A DNA stretch of 5,055 nucleotides from Cellvibrionaceae bacterium (GTDB lineage: Bacteria > Pseudomonadota > Gammaproteobacteria > Pseudomonadales > Cellvibrionaceae). Where the stretch lies: assembly GCA_021151525.1 (NCBI GenBank), contig JAGKXD010000178.1, positions 1 through 5,055 of the forward strand. The letters are read 5' to 3'. Below the pieces are notes generated by a model, which was not told the DNA's origin, made no database searches, and was given only the letters and a program-made list of their open reading frames with translations. Each line of letters starts with the position of its first letter. Positions within the stretch are counted from its first letter, which is position 1. The position numbers and the translations under genes are program-made. Positions 1 to 5,044 of the stretch are shown here, one piece after another.

Positions 1-2
1 AT

Positions 3-1235
3 TTACGGTGCTTTATAGCCATCAGTTAATGTACCCAAGAACTGAATAACGTCTTCAATTTCATCAGTAGACAAAGCGGGTGCCATGCCAGGTTGACGGT
101 TGTATGGCCCTTCGGTGATATTCACATTGGCTTTATATTGTGATGGAACGTCATTAAATTTCTGTATTGTTCCATCGGCAGCACGTGGGTACCATTCCTC
201 TGGATTGGTATCGCGCCGCACGTAGAATCCAAGCACATCACGTAAATTATTGAACTTGCCATTGTGAAAAAATGTTTTTCTAGTTGCCACATTACGCAAA
301 GTTGGCACTTTGAATTTTCCACACAAATCGACACGACTCGTCAAATCAGTACGATCAGGCCCACACAAACCCAAATCAAAATAACTCGCATCAGCCGTAG
401 CAGGAATCAAATAATTACGTGGCACGCCGAGATTGTCATAGGTAAAGTCGGTAAATAAAGGAGCAGATCCATCCGCGCCTTTAGTGCTTGTGTGACAAGC
501 AGCGCAATTTCCTTTTGTAGGATTATTGAACAACGCTAATCCACGCAATTCCTGGGTAGACAAAGAGACTTTGCCAGCAAGGAACAAATCATATTTTGAA
601 TTGTATGGATGGAAATCCGTATCTTCTTTTTGATACTCCTGCAAAGCAAAAGTGACACGATCAAATGCATCATCAACTTGATTGAAAATATCCGCACCGA
701 AAGCCCGTCGGAATTCCTCAGCATAGGAAGTACGTTTTAAACGCTCAATCACGTCAGCTTTGCTAGCATTCGCCATTTCATGCGGCGCAAGGAAAGGACG
801 TTGTGCTTGCTCAGCTAAGCTTTGTACGCGACCATCCCAGGTAAACCCTCCGGTCGGTGTCCCCTCATTATCGAAGAAAAACGCTGGTTTCAAATTCAAG
901 TAACGCAATGAAGGCACGGCACGAAAACCGACCTGATCCATATTTGCTCCACCGAGTTGCACTGATAAATCATTCGTTTGTGCGTGGGCATTATCTGGAT
1001 TATGGCAAGTAGCACAAGACTGCTGTCCAGAAGCAGACAAACTGACATCAGAAAAAATCTTCTGACCGAGTGTAGCAACCTGACTTAAACCACCATCAGG
1101 CGTAGTCGCTACTGGCGTAGTGCTATCACTACCACCACCGCCACATGCAGTGAGCACGGCTGATATAACTAGTAGGGAAAAACCGTAACTGATTGATTCT
1201 ATGCCCACTTGACGATGAGCTATTTTTTTAAACAT
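3..1235 (-). CDS. Diheme cytochrome c peroxidase family lipoprotein (MauG/CcpA-like)
   Basis: Predicted envelope-anchored diheme c-type cytochrome; family members reduce hydrogen peroxide or carry out MauG-like oxidations using electrons from small cytochromes or other donors. The 410-residue protein begins with a lipoprotein signal: basic start (KK, R8), hydrophobic stretch 17-30, lipobox LTAC with Cys31, then a Gly/Ser/Thr/Pro-rich linker to about residue 50. Two heme-binding motifs are visible, CATCH at 74-78 and CAACH at 244-248. Other family-like stretches are WDGR at 133-136, PHEMAN near 151-156, FFHNGKF followed by LRDVLGFY, and a late Met in the APALSTDEIEDVIQFL region. Length fits the family. 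An in-frame TAA lies five codons upstream of the ATG, so the start is bounded, but no clear Shine-Dalgarno precedes it. The substrate cannot be told from sequence; a true peroxidase or a MauG-like oxidase are both possible. The gene is complete and probably monocistronic, with its own promoter. Confidence 0.93.
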   Translation of the reverse strand: MFKKIAHRQVGIESISYGFSLLVISAVLTACGGGGSDSTTPVATTPDGGLSQVATLGQKIFSDVSLSASGQQSCATCHNPDNAHAQTNDLSVQLGGANMDQVGFRAVPSLRYLNLKPAFFFDNEGTPTGGFTWDGRVQSLAEQAQRPFLAPHEMANASKADVIERLKRTSYAEEFRRAFGADIFNQVDDAFDRVTFALQEYQKEDTDFHPYNSKYDLFLAGKVSLSTQELRGLALFNNPTKGNCAACHTSTKGADGSAPLFTDFTYDNLGVPRNYLIPATADASYFDLGLCGPDRTDLTSRVDLCGKFKVPTLRNVATRKTFFHNGKFNNLRDVLGFYVRRDTNPEEWYPRAADGTIQKFNDVPSQYKANVNITEGPYNRQPGMAPALSTDEIEDVIQFLGTLTDGYKAP

Positions 1236-1339
1236 AGAGATATATTGTTACGTTGAAAGAATAGAAATATAAAAAACACCACCTTCAACCATTGATCATC
1301 AAGCAGTGACCCAATTGATTGACATGTGACGCAAATCTA

Positions 1340-1358
1340 AATGAGAACGATTTCTATT
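1340..1358 (-). promoter_or_regulatory. Putative Fur box overlapping the peroxidase -10 element
   Basis: The plus-strand 19-mer AATGAGAACGATTTCTATT matches the classical Fur consensus (GATAATGATAATCATTATC type, in the AATGATAATCATTATCATT register) at 13 of 19 positions by my count. The half AATGAGAACGATT resembles Fur boxes known in proteobacteria. It overlaps the downstream edge of the -10 hexamer and runs across the likely transcription start, a typical position for Fur repression. Iron control of a heme enzyme is biologically sensible, but this is an inference from one imperfect palindrome. Confidence 0.45.
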
Positions 1359-1384
1359 ATAATTTAAAAATAATGACGGGACAA
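1356..1384 (-). promoter_or_regulatory. Sigma70-type promoter for the cytochrome c peroxidase gene
   Basis: Read on the minus strand, TTGTCC (1384-1379) is followed after exactly 17 bases by a perfect TATAAT (1361-1356). This is a near-consensus housekeeping promoter facing the peroxidase gene. The expected transcription start is near 1349, giving a 5' untranslated region of roughly 110 bases. The assignment rests on sequence pattern only. Confidence 0.6.
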
Positions 1385-1458
1385 GAGCGGAGAAACGAGA
1401 CGGAGATGCAGAGGAAAACCAATGAATGCTAATAGCAGTAATTAAATAAAGTTATTTT

Positions 1459-2052
1459 TCATGGTTTATAAACAAACTGCCAATCCACGTAGCGAGTTTG
1501 TTTTTCAAACGCGGCATCTCGTTGCAAGAAACCACTGCGTTTGATGGTCGATTTATTTGAAAGACTATAGATGCCCATCACGCCACCATCCGTTGCACGC
1601 ACAATTCCCCATTCAAAGCTAGCGGTCATGGGATCGCGATAAATGCGTCGTAGGTGCCGGACTGTGGCTAGTTGCCTATTATCTTTAAGGAGATCATTCA
1701 AGCTGTTTGGATAGCGCTTCACCGTACCAGGTGTTTGCTCGTAATACGTTGTAATTGCCTTGCGGAATTCGTTTCCAATAAATAACAAATCGCGCTCTTT
1801 CTCACGTTGTTGCATTTGCGACCACATGACACCTGTTGCGGCCAGCAATTCCTGGCTAAAAAGCGCAACTGAAAAATGCTGACGTACTTTCAAACCACCT
1901 AATTCCAGCGCCCAATGAAACCGCCGACGCATAGAAATCACTCGATACCCCATGCTCTCCGCCTGCTGCCTAGCATCCGCGACATCCGCAGCCACCAGCT
2001 GCAACACAGTCACACCTTCGGGCGAGCGATAAGCTTTAAGTTCGTATTGCAT
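1459..2052 (-). CDS. Chimeric ORF: GspF N-terminus fused in frame to a pseudopilin C-terminus
   Basis: The 197-codon frame joins two parts that normally belong to different type II secretion proteins. Residues 1 to about 70 look like the cytoplasmic N-terminus of GspF (MQYELKAYR start, the DARQQAESMGYRVISMRRR stretch, ending FSQELLA); normal GspF is about 400 residues with three membrane helices, all absent here. From about residue 71 (ATGVMWSQMQQREKERDLL) to the end (VDWQFVYKP) it looks like a pseudopilin of the kind carrying YPNSLNDLLKDNR and YRDPMT motifs, lacking its leader, methylation site and hydrophobic N-terminal helix. The join is near 1840-1850 and keeps the frame. The protein should be soluble and unable to act as either parent. 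It follows gspG by 48 bases of pyrimidine-rich sequence with no visible Shine-Dalgarno. A deletion product, functionally a pseudogene, is most likely; a retained new role cannot be excluded. Family assignments are from recalled sequence patterns. Confidence 0.82.
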   Translation of the reverse strand: MQYELKAYRSPEGVTVLQLVAADVADARQQAESMGYRVISMRRRFHWALELGGLKVRQHFSVALFSQELLAATGVMWSQMQQREKERDLLFIGNEFRKAITTYYEQTPGTVKRYPNSLNDLLKDNRQLATVRHLRRIYRDPMTASFEWGIVRATDGGVMGIYSLSNKSTIKRSGFLQRDAAFEKQTRYVDWQFVYKP

Positions 2053-2055
2053 GGG

Positions 2056-2100
2056 TGAAAGAGAGATGGAAAACGAAAGCGAAATAGAAAGCGAAGAATT
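2056..2100 (-). other. Polypyrimidine intergenic tract between gspG and the chimera
   Basis: On the transcribed-gene (minus) strand this spacer is almost entirely T and C, with repeated TTTCGCTTTC-like units; on the plus strand it is a GAAAGCGAA-type purine run. It occupies the position where the chimera's ribosome binding site should be, and contains no purine-rich Shine-Dalgarno. It may be a sign of poor translation of the chimera, or simply low-complexity spacer. Confidence 0.5.
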
Positions 2101-2523
2101 TTACCAGTTAACAATATCCATATTGTCACCCGTACCACCCGGCTTGCCATCGCGCCCATAAGACAAAATATCGTAATCACCATGCTCACCCGGCTGCTTA
2201 TAAACATAAGGCCGCCCCCAAGGATCCAGCGGCAAGGCTTTCTTCAAATACGGCCCTTGCCACTTAGCCTCCCCTGTCGGTTGCGCAACCAAAGCCTCAA
2301 GCCCCTGCTCGGTAGAAGGATAATGCCCCGTATCCAAACGCAACGCCTCCAATGCTTTCTCAAACGCATCAATTTGCGCCTGCGCTGCTTTCACTTCGGA
2401 TTTTCCTACCTGGGCAAAATAACGCGGCGCGACATAACCGGCCAGCAAACCAATGATGAGCATGACGACTAATAATTCAAGTAGGGTAAAGCCACGGGGG
2501 AATGAAAGGCGCATGGGGTTCAT
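2101..2523 (-). CDS. gspG: Type II secretion major pseudopilin GspG
   Basis: Major pseudopilin of a type II secretion-type system, which polymerises into the periplasmic pseudopilus after processing by a prepilin peptidase at the inner membrane. The 140-residue product has a short basic leader ending in Gly, the cleavage/methylation motif GFTLLELLVVMLIIGLLAG (residues 11-29, cleavage after Gly11, Glu at mature position 5), then the GspG-specific body: APRYF, AQIDAFEKALEALRLDTGHYPSTEQGL, the WQGPYLKK stretch, DPWGRPYVYK, and the Asp/Gly-rich calcium-site-like end SYGRDGKPGGTGDNMDIVNW. Length and ending are normal, so the gene looks intact. ATG at 2523 is used here; a second ATG three codons later is equally possible, and neither has a clear Shine-Dalgarno. 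The next gene in the operon is the gspF chimera, and vapBC sits directly upstream, so no secretion partners are nearby. Its function is doubtful unless the missing parts are encoded elsewhere. Confidence 0.95.
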   Translation of the reverse strand: MNPMRLSFPRGFTLLELLVVMLIIGLLAGYVAPRYFAQVGKSEVKAAQAQIDAFEKALEALRLDTGHYPSTEQGLEALVAQPTGEAKWQGPYLKKALPLDPWGRPYVYKQPGEHGDYDILSYGRDGKPGGTGDNMDIVNW

Positions 2524-2525
2524 TA

Positions 2526-2541
2526 AATTAAATTTTTAATT
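2526..2541. repeat. A/T-only inverted repeat just upstream of gspG
   Basis: A perfect 7-base inverted repeat (AATTAAA / TTTAATT) with a 2-base centre lies three bases from the gspG start codon. It takes the place where a ribosome binding site is expected. Being made only of A and T, it could arise by chance and would form only a weak hairpin; no function is claimed. Confidence 0.4.
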
Positions 2542-2578
2542 GGTTAGAGAAGTGCTGCAATCAATTAATTTGCATGAT

Positions 2579-2597
2579 TATTGCATACAAAGCAATA
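2579..2597. promoter_or_regulatory. Upstream palindrome in the vapBC promoter region
   Basis: A perfect 6-base inverted repeat, TATTGC at 2579-2584 and GCAATA at 2592-2597, is separated by 7 bases. It covers the candidate -35 element TTGCAT (2581-2586). It could be a second operator site for the VapBC complex or belong to the divergent gspG control region. Supported by symmetry and position only. Confidence 0.4.
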
Positions 2598-2614
2598 TGT
2601 TTTTGATATATACT
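2581..2614 (+). promoter_or_regulatory. Candidate vapBC promoter
   Basis: TTGCAT (2581-2586) followed after 18 bases by GATATA (2605-2610) gives a usable sigma70-type promoter; an alternative -10, TATACT (2609-2614), fits the hexamer better but has no well-spaced -35. Both place the transcription start within about 20 bases of the vapB Shine-Dalgarno, giving a very short leader. Both palindromes overlap this stretch, as expected for an autoregulated toxin-antitoxin operon. Confidence 0.45.
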
Positions 2615-2630
2615 AACGATACATATCAAA
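2602..2630. promoter_or_regulatory. Probable VapB(C) operator, palindrome next to the vapB start
   Basis: TTTGATAT (2602-2609) and ATATCAAA (2623-2630) form a perfect 8-base inverted repeat with a 13-base centre. It covers the candidate -10 elements and ends where the Shine-Dalgarno begins. AbrB-type VapB antitoxins, alone or with VapC, are known to bind palindromes in their own promoter, so this is the best candidate for the autoregulatory site. The binding itself is inferred. Confidence 0.6.
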
Positions 2631-2640
2631 GGGAGGCAAA

Positions 2641-2883
2641 ATGTCAACTACCGCCAAATTATTTACTACAGGACGAAGCCAAGCAGTACGGCTTCCGATG
2701 GAGTTTCGTTTCTCTGGTAAAGAAGTTTTTATCCGCCGCGACCCCACCACTGGCGAAGTTATATTGTCGACCAAACCCGCCTCGTGGCAGGAGTTTTTTG
2801 ACCTTGCCGATCGTACCAAAATTCCGTCAGATTTCATGGCAGATCGTGAAGACTTACCAGCACAAGAAAGGAACTTGTTTTGA
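2641..2883 (+). CDS. vapB: VapB-type antitoxin (AbrB/SpoVT swapped-hairpin family)
   Basis: Antitoxin of a type II toxin-antitoxin pair: it binds and inhibits the VapC ribonuclease and represses its own operon. The 80-residue protein has the typical swapped-hairpin DNA-binding domain at residues 5-47 (AKLFTTGRSQAVRLP, then EVFIRRDPTTGEVILS), followed by a C-terminal tail from about residue 48 (WQEFFDLAD, then an acidic ending) that in relatives wraps around the toxin. Length is normal. The ATG is well supported by a strong Shine-Dalgarno AGGGAGG at 2630-2636 with a 4-base spacer. It is the first gene of a two-gene operon; its TGA stop overlaps the vapC start. It runs against the direction of all neighbouring genes, consistent with arrival as a unit. 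Confidence 0.93.
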   Translation: MSTTAKLFTTGRSQAVRLPMEFRFSGKEVFIRRDPTTGEVILSTKPASWQEFFDLADRTKIPSDFMADREDLPAQERNLF

Positions 2884-3293
2884 GTTTCTTCATGCTTGAT
2901 ACCAACATAGCAAGCTATGTCATCAAAGGCAATCCACCTGAAGTTCGCAAACGCCTGGCAACTTTACCGATCAACAGCATTGCAATCTCTGCTGTTACAC
3001 AAGCCGAACTGCTATACGAATTAGCCCGCAAAGGGCATCCAACCGCCTTTAGTAATTTAATCAAGGAATTTTTACTTCGCGTGCAAGTGCTGCCTTGGGA
3101 CAGCAACGCCGCTACGGTGTATGGTGATTTGCGAGCGTCTTGCGCGGCATCTGGCATCACATTAGGCGCGCTCGATATGTTGATTGCAGCACATGCCACC
3201 GCAGAAAAAGCCATCCTTGTCACACATGACAAAGCATTTGGCCTTGTGCCTGGGAGAGTTCTTACGATTGAAGATTGGGTGGAGGCTGGGTGA
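2880..3293 (+). CDS. vapC: VapC toxin, PIN-domain ribonuclease
   Basis: Toxin of the pair: a magnesium-dependent endoribonuclease; studied VapC proteins cut tRNAs or rRNA when freed from the antitoxin. The 137-residue protein is one PIN domain with the expected acidic residues: Asp7 in MLDTN, Glu43 in TQAELLYELA, Asp99 in LGALDMLIAAHA, and Asp117 in VTHDKAF. Nothing essential appears missing. I chose the TTG start at 2880: it overlaps the vapB stop as TTGA and has AAAGGAA (2867-2873) six bases ahead; the in-frame ATG at 2892 would leave only MLDTN and sits too far from that site. Overlapping stop and start suggest translational coupling. The end (IEDWVEAG) is slightly longer than many relatives. 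The gene stops within a few bases of a relic toxin gene on the other strand. Confidence 0.94.
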   Translation: MSFFMLDTNIASYVIKGNPPEVRKRLATLPINSIAISAVTQAELLYELARKGHPTAFSNLIKEFLLRVQVLPWDSNAATVYGDLRASCAASGITLGALDMLIAAHATAEKAILVTHDKAFGLVPGRVLTIEDWVEAG

Positions 3294-3345
3294 GTATATG
3301 CTCCAAACGCTCAGCCGCGCCATCAATAACAATTACTTGTGGCAC
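3262..3345 (-). pseudogene. Relic of a ParE/RelE-type toxin gene, first codons only
   Basis: Starting at a GTG (3345-3343) that overlaps the end of the antitoxin relic by 13 bases, the frame reads PQVIVIDGAAERLEHI, which resembles the beginning of ParE/RelE-superfamily toxins (first beta strand, then GAA.GLER helix). After about codon 17, near 3297, resemblance stops and the frame runs on into the antisense of the vapC 3' end before a TAA at 3264-3262. A full toxin would be near 90-100 residues, so all catalytic or binding parts are lost. Its position and overlap directly after a ribbon-helix-helix antitoxin support the identification. The fragment is too short for the ORF size cut and is assigned from pattern memory; a chance match is less likely because of the context. 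Confidence 0.6.
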
Positions 3346-3540
3346 TCAGGTACCGCCTTTTCATCTTCAATGCCCCAAGTATTCAGCCAGGTACGAACCT
3401 CCTGCCAAGTCAGATGCCGGTCGGTTTCCTTGTAGGCCACCCAAGATGTCAAGGCTTCTTGCTTAAAACTCTCGCGAGCTTCTTCACGCTCAACATACTG
3501 CTGGATGGCGGAGCATGATCCAGTGCGGCGAACGGTCATT
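3333..3540 (-). pseudogene. Relic ribbon-helix-helix antitoxin (ParD/CopG-like), truncated and frameshifted
   Basis: The C-terminal part is well preserved: AIQQYVEREEARESFKQEAL, then WVAYKETDRHLTWQEVRTWLNTWG and the ending VPECHK, as in CopG/ParD-like antitoxins paired with ParE/RelE toxins. Just upstream, in another frame, 3534-3514 reads RSPHWIM, the residues that normally precede this helix. The two pieces are out of frame by the equivalent of a 2-base loss near 3510-3513. The DNA-binding strand before RSPHWIM (about 20-25 residues) is absent, the sequence instead meeting the 3' end of the lipoprotein gene at 3558. An ATG at 3539 opens a 68-codon frame, but its first ten residues are out-of-frame sequence, so a working antitoxin is unlikely. 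Neutralisation of a foreign toxin by the intact C-terminal half is conceivable but speculative. Confidence 0.75.
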
Positions 3541-3557
3541 AACCGGAGTCTATCCCC

Positions 3558-4325
3558 TCACTTAGCATTCAATGCTTTGAGCGCACTTTCCGCAGTCGTA
3601 TCGGTAAATTTCAAAATCGCATCTTTCACTGGCGCAAACTCCTCCTCTGTCAAATCCTCAAAACGAACCGGCGTTTTAAAATTAGGCAAATGAGTAGCTG
3701 GCATACGAAGCAATTGACGCAAAGGATCCGCTCGTGCGATATCTGCTAGCGGATCAAGAGTAAATACGTTCCACTGAAAAGCTGCAACGGCGCTATAACG
3801 CGTTATTCCAAAAAAGCTGCGTGTAAACAAGCCAGATGTATCTGCATACCTTTCAGAACAAGGCCCACCCCCACATTCAAGAGAAGCCATGACACGCGCC
3901 TCTTTGAGGACAATTAATGCCTTTAAGCGCAATCGATCACGCAAACGACGAAACGCCTCTTCTTTGCCCGGCACAACTTGCCAAACATCATCTTTAGCCT
4001 GAATCAGATCAGATACATCAGAATAACGAATGCCTTCTGCTTGAAGATCAACAGCCGTAAACCCTGCTTTTTTTACGTTCTGTTGCACAATCTGTTTAAC
4101 ACCGGCATTCAAATCCCACTTGTAAGGAGCATTCTTTGCAAAATTATTAAAAACGGTCGTACCAACATGCGTATGAGCAGGACTGTCACCAATATCAACC
4201 AAATAGCCGACACGGTCACCTAATTTAGATTCAATATTCGGCAATTTCGGCGCTGTAGAACAACCCACAAGCAATACAGAAATGATGCATATGAAAAAAT
4301 GAATATGTTTTTGTAGGTATTTCAT
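3558..4325 (-). CDS. Lipoprotein of unknown function
   Basis: I do not recognise the family. The 255-residue protein starts with a clear lipoprotein signal: M-K-Y-L-Q-K-H, a hydrophobic stretch at 9-21 and the lipobox LVGC with Cys22, so the mature part should be anchored to a membrane facing the periplasm. Ser23 after the cysteine is compatible with outer-membrane sorting under the E. coli +2 rule. The mature part is mixed alpha/beta in appearance with a basic helix-like run near 125-135 (FRRLRDRLRLK), two close cysteines (151 and 156, in ECGGGPC) that might form a disulfide, and a hydrophobic/aromatic stretch (SAVAAFQWNVFTLDPLADIA). No catalytic motif is evident. The start codon has only a weak AGG about 13 bases upstream. 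It lies 38 bases after the methyltransferase stop, so the two may share a transcript. Its own stop borders the relic antitoxin. Confidence 0.85.
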   Translation of the reverse strand: MKYLQKHIHFFICIISVLLVGCSTAPKLPNIESKLGDRVGYLVDIGDSPAHTHVGTTVFNNFAKNAPYKWDLNAGVKQIVQQNVKKAGFTAVDLQAEGIRYSDVSDLIQAKDDVWQVVPGKEEAFRRLRDRLRLKALIVLKEARVMASLECGGGPCSERYADTSGLFTRSFFGITRYSAVAAFQWNVFTLDPLADIARADPLRQLLRMPATHLPNFKTPVRFEDLTEEEFAPVKDAILKFTDTTAESALKALNAK

Positions 4326-4363
4326 TGGTATTTTTGCCTATTCTGAGTAAAAATTTATGTTGT

Positions 4364-5044
4364 TTATGCAGCAATACAACAAGAAAACGGACTCGACGTC
4401 ACGCGCTGCATCTTGAAACACGTATTTAAGCTTCCCCGCAACTGGCGATAATCAAAGCCCAAATGGTCATGATGAAAAGGCAGTCCAGGCGCGATTTCTT
4501 TCACGGGACGTTCTTTGGGCGGCGAGCACAAAGTTGCCAGCAACACATTTTTGATAGAGGCATCAAACGCACCAAAACGGCGCGACATACGGAAAATCCC
4601 TTTGTACAACGCAGGCAAGCCAATTTCTATCGGCACACCAATCACCGCATTGCCAGAATCACGCAACAAGCGCGTAATTTGCGCCATCGCAGCTTTTGTT
4701 TCTGCGACTGGAAGGTGCTCAAAAACCTCCAGGCAAAACACAATATCCACTGAATGTTGCGCCACTTCATTCACATCCGTACAAAAAACAACCTGCTCCA
4801 AACCCGCCAAATTCTCTTTCGCCTCCGCCATCAAATAAGGCGTTGGCTCGTAACAAATGATTTTCGCCTGCGGAAACTGCACAGCCAACAATTTGCACAA
4901 CTCACCATTCCCCGCCCCAAAATCCAATATGCATTGTGGCTGCGGCATGTTTTTTGTGATGCGGGTAGCGACGACTAAACGCCGCAACTGAAGCCAACGT
5001 TTGATGGGGTTTTTGTCTTTGAAGGTTAGGTCTGAGTAGGACAT
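4364..5044 (-). CDS. Class I SAM-dependent methyltransferase
   Basis: Predicted cytoplasmic enzyme transferring a methyl group from S-adenosylmethionine. The 226-residue protein shows the Rossmann-type signatures in order: motif I ILDFGAGNGE at 39-48 (SAM binding), an acidic residue after strand 2 in CYEPTPYL (Glu66), a post-II acid in CTDVNEV (Asp90), and DIVFCLEVFEHLP at 100-112 as in the methyltransferase 11/UbiE-like group. Next comes a strand with VIGVPIEIGLPAL, and the C-terminus has HHDHLGFDYRQLRGSL and SPF, which recalls methyltransferases found in surface-polysaccharide or lipid-modification gene sets. The substrate cannot be determined. The ATG at 5044 is only 11 bases from the window edge and no ribosome site is visible there. 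Likely first, or internal, gene of a transcript that includes the lipoprotein gene. Confidence 0.9.
   Translation of the reverse strand: MSYSDLTFKDKNPIKRWLQLRRLVVATRITKNMPQPQCILDFGAGNGELCKLLAVQFPQAKIICYEPTPYLMAEAKENLAGLEQVVFCTDVNEVAQHSVDIVFCLEVFEHLPVAETKAAMAQITRLLRDSGNAVIGVPIEIGLPALYKGIFRMSRRFGAFDASIKNVLLATLCSPPKERPVKEIAPGLPFHHDHLGFDYRQLRGSLNTCFKMQRVTSSPFSCCIAA

Noticed and set aside
1319..1324. Perfect TTGACA hexamer on the plus strand
   Set aside because: No -10 element lies 16-18 bases downstream (TATAAT at 1358 is 33 bases away) and no plus-strand gene follows for over 1 kb.
1427..1439. Small TGCT-AAT-AGCA hairpin after the chimera gene as a terminator
   Set aside because: The stem is only 4 base pairs and no T-run follows on the minus strand.
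1422..1445. Seven-codon plus-strand frame (MNANSSN) with an AGAGGA-like site upstream
   Set aside because: It has no downstream plus-strand gene to serve as leader for and no well-spaced promoter; it is short enough to be chance.
2540..2899. 119-residue plus-strand frame spanning vapB in another frame
   Set aside because: It overlaps the well-supported vapB gene and its promoter, has no family-like motif and lacks a ribosome site; it is a shadow frame.
2915..3232. 105-residue minus-strand frame antisense to vapC
   Set aside because: It lies entirely within vapC, which has all PIN catalytic residues; the antisense frame shows no motif.
2521..3300. vapBC as cargo of an insertion sequence
   Set aside because: No transposase, terminal inverted repeats or target-site duplication could be seen around the module.
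3333..3539. Taking the 68-codon minus-strand frame as an intact small gene
   Set aside because: Its first ten residues come from a frame different from the one encoding the adjacent conserved RSPHWIM piece, and the DNA-binding N-terminus is missing, so it fits a pseudogene better.
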